From assembly GCA_032622095.1 (NCBI GenBank), contig CP136062.1, forward strand, positions 2,108,001-2,172,000: DNA of 64,000 nt. Reading direction: 5' to 3'. Positions 61,401 to 64,000 of the stretch are shown here, one piece after another. Both the position numbers and the translations under genes were made by a program. Numbering within the stretch: position 1 is the stretch's first letter; every line of letters starts with the position of its first letter. Source of the DNA: Siphonodentalium dalli (lineage: Eukaryota; Mollusca; Scaphopoda; Gadilida; Siphonodentaliidae). The notes beneath the pieces were generated by a model. That model had not been told where the DNA came from and did not search any database. It saw only the letters and a program-made list of their open reading frames with translations.

Positions 61401-64000
61401 CTTCTAAATAATTACCTACTTACCGTATTATATTGATGGAAGCCAGAGATAATCGAAATGTATACACTGAACAGCATATATATAGGCCTACATAGTAGAA
61501 TATTGCCACAATATCTTACTAAAACCCTACTATATAATAAAGGGGCATCAATTGCGAACACAATGCCGCAAAAATTAGCTCGATATCTCGAAAATTGGCC
61601 GAGATATGGTGACTTTTCTACCCGCGTCACCTAATTCCGAGGTATGGGTGGGGGTCACACCAGAAGGTTCCAACTGAACACAGAAATGTCAAGAAACCGT
61701 ACTATGGACATAACAATCAATTCCGCGCGATTTCCTAATTATACTTCCATGTTTTACATGGAAGTATATTGTTTTTGTGATTTTTATTTTTCTCTATTAT
61801 TATTATTCTTTATTCTTCTTAGCAATTTTATAATGAGCATAGCTCAGTCAATACAAGAGTTAGAAAGCTAAAACTTTGTATGTATATATATGTATACAAA
61901 CTCTAGTGCTTAGGCCTATTGAGAATCATGTCCTCACTTGATTTGCAGAGTTATCTCCCTTTATGTGAACAATTGGTGTTTTCAGAACTCCGAAAATATA
62001 AGGAGTACAGCACTGAAATTTGGTCGATACATACATCTTGATATCCACTGAATCATGAGCCCATCACAAACTCTGTCCGTCTTTCCTCTCCAGAGTTATC
62101 TCCCATATATATGTCAACCTCGAAATGTTCTGATCGCCTGTTCTCACATAGCAAGAAAGATAGCTGGATTTAGTTTCTATGGTAGTGCTGGCCGTTGTCA
62201 ATATACTTCACAAAAATAATTTGGACAGGGTCGGACTTACATTTTTTGGTTAGGGTGGGGGCGAAATTTTCGCAATTTTATTTTTGCGATGATTTCAACC
62301 ATTTTTACTACCATGTATCTTTAGGACGTACTAATGATCCTCCTGAAAGAATTTTGTAAATCGGTTGAGAAATGTCCAAGTTACAGACCATCGAATATTA
62401 TATTCATACATTGGCTGAGGAGAAAGTGGTTGTGAGCACAACTCCTCCTAAACGACGCAAATGAGCAGGATTTGGTTTATGTGAGCGTGTTACTCATAGA
62501 GAGAAGACGAACTGGTGCAATTTTTACCAAGATCCAAAAATATTTGTCCCTATTAGGGAGGGGGCAAAAATTGTAATTTTTTTGTCGTCTTCGATTCGAA
62601 CCAAAATTGTTGTGAAGTATCTATAGGACGTTCTGGGAGTACTCCAGACAGAATTTTGTAAATCGGTTGAAAAATGTAGAAATTGTGGCCCATTAATTCT
62701 TATAAAGTTTACACAAGATACACTATGGATTTAAATTCCTACAACCAATCGTCACTTTTTTGGTGTCATTCGATGGAGAATTTCTAGTACTTCTAAATAA
62801 TTACCTACTTACCGTATTATATTGATGGAAGCCAGAGATAATCGAAATGTATACACTGAACAGCATATATATAGGCCTACATAGTAGAATATTGCCACAA
62901 TATCTTACTAAAACCCTACTATATAATAAAGGGGCATCAATTGCGAACACAATGCCGCAAAAATTAGCTCGATATCTCGAAAATTGGCCGAGATATGGTG
63001 ACTTTTCTACCCGCGTCACCTAATTCCGAGGTATGGGTGGGGGTCACACCAGAAGGTTCCAACTGAACACAGAAATGTCAAGAAACCGTACTATGGACAT
63101 AACAATCAATTCCGCGCGATTTCCTAATTATACTTCCATGTTTTACATGGAAGTATATTGTTTTTGTGATTTTTATTTTTCTCTATTATTATTATTCTTT
63201 ATTCTTCTTAGCAATTTTATAATGAGCATAGCTCAGTCAATACAAGAGTTAGAAAGCTAAAACTTTGTATGTATATATATGTATACAAACTCTAGTGCTT
63301 AGGCCTATTGAGAATCATGTCCTCACTTGATTTGCAGAGTTATCTCCCTTTATGTGAACAATTGGTGTTTTCAGAACTCCGAAAATATAAGGAGTACAGC
63401 ACTGAAATTTGGTCGATACATACATCTTGATATCCACTGAATCATGAGCCCATCACAAACTCTGTCCGTCTTTCCTCTCCAGAGTTATCTCCCATATATA
63501 TGTCAACCTCGAAATGTTCTGATCGCCTGTTCTCACATAGCAAGAAAGATAGCTGGATTTAGTTTCTATGGTAGTGCTGGCCGTTGTCAATATACTTCAC
63601 AAAAATAATTTGGACAGGGTCGGACTTACATTTTTTGGTTAGGGTGGGGGCGAAATTTTCGCAATTTTATTTTTGCGATGATTTCAACCATTTTTACTAC
63701 CATGTATCTTTAGGACGTACTAATGATCCTCCTGAAAGAATTTTGTAAATCGGTTGAGAAATGTCCAAGTTACAGACCATCGAATATTATATTCATACAT
63801 TGGCTGAGGAGAAAGTGGTTGTGAGCACAACTCCTCCTAAACGACGCAAATGAGCAGGATTTGGTTTATGTGAGCGTGTTACTCATAGAGAGAAGACGAA
63901 CTGGTGCAATTTTTACCAAGATCCAAAAATATTTGTCCCTATTAGGGAGGGGGCAAAAATTGTAATTTTTTTGTCGTCTTCGATTCGAACCAAAATTGTT
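46461..64000 (+). repeat. Array B: 1389-bp satellite-like unit, at least 12.6 near-identical copies
   Basis: Units start at 46461, 47851, 49240, 50629, 52018, 53406, 54794, 56183, 57572, 58961, 60350, 61739 and 63128; the last runs off the window. Lengths are 1390 (first), 1388 (fifth and sixth, one T lost in ATTTTTACTACC) and 1389 otherwise. The hairpin is TATACTTCCATGT, TTT, ACATGGAAGTATA; the first copy differs by one extra C. Recurring 72- and 75-codon frames are by-products of the repetition. The unit is related to unit C. Confidence 0.97.

Larger units (their letters stand above)
44679..64000 (+). mobile_element. Element IV: Helitron-like element with array B, continues past the window
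   Basis: Starts after CTAG of element III with (TTA)n-TATACTTGACAC. It contains one D unit without its hairpin part (44679-46222), a mini-unit (46223-46460) and array B. The tail and 3' terminus lie beyond 64000, so its completeness cannot be judged. Confidence 0.7.

Noticed and set aside
47524-63260. Repeated 72- and 75-codon frames in array B, some with hydrophobic runs
   Set aside because: One overlaps the unit boundary hairpin and T-rich tract, which creates the apparent hydrophobic segment. Not conserved in the related unit C.
18605-64000. CRISPR-like array
   Set aside because: Units are 1.2-1.8 kb and directly abutting, without short repeats and unique spacers, and no cas genes are present. 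The sequence is eukaryotic.

Overview
The window looks like nuclear DNA of a metazoan, most likely a marine invertebrate and plausibly a bivalve or other lophotrochozoan. The reasons are AT-rich non-coding sequence, broken transposase genes of animal type, fragments resembling the invertebrate-expanded glycosyltransferase family 92 (GT92), and Helitron-like elements with internal tandem repeats of the kind described in bivalves and insects (HINE/pearl/DINE-like). No database search was possible, so the taxon is an inference. There is no convincing intact protein-coding gene, no rRNA or tRNA gene and no CRISPR array. Nearly everything recognisable is mobile-element or satellite-like DNA.

Positions 1-17275 are a patchwork of older elements. 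They hold a frame-broken coiled-coil reading frame (351-1514), small duplications (4156-4597, 5398-5720), and a decayed Mutator-like transposase (6946-7766) with a small inverted-repeat element abutting its 5' side. Next come a 1.6-kb transposon with 95-bp terminal inverted repeats (9001-10625) that encloses a second TGTGTA-rich element, a 466-bp element with a TTAA target duplication (11323-11788), and minus-strand fragments of the Helitron-like tail (12183-12800). A tandemly repeated unit of about 0.8 kb (13797-17275) joins an OTU-like fragment to a GT92-like C-terminal fragment and is interrupted by a 1.16-kb insertion with palindromic ends.

Positions 17276-64000 are one continuous head-to-tail series of four Helitron-like, non-autonomous elements. 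Each of three completed elements ends in a palindromic hairpin, 6-8 nt, and CTAG, and the next element begins at the next base with TTAT. Each contains tandem units that start with a long hairpin whose outer stem is TATACTTCCAT, followed (in the three complete elements) by a truncated last unit, a tail module with a degenerate period of about 360 bp, a copy of the right hairpin arm (ATGGAAGTAT), and the terminal hairpin. Element I carries 10.6 copies of a 1220-bp unit (array A). Element II carries 1.5 copies of a 1392-bp unit (C). Element III carries 1777-bp and 1732-bp units (D, D2). Element IV carries at least 12.6 copies of a 1389-bp unit (B) and runs off the window.

The unit-boundary hairpins differ between families but stay self-complementary, and the 3' arm of each element matches the left arm of its own array family. 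This covariation, the exact CTAG|TT junctions and the near-identity of neighbouring units suggest rolling-circle or unequal-exchange amplification of a Helitron-derived satellite. No Rep/helicase gene is present, so enzymes would have to come from elsewhere.
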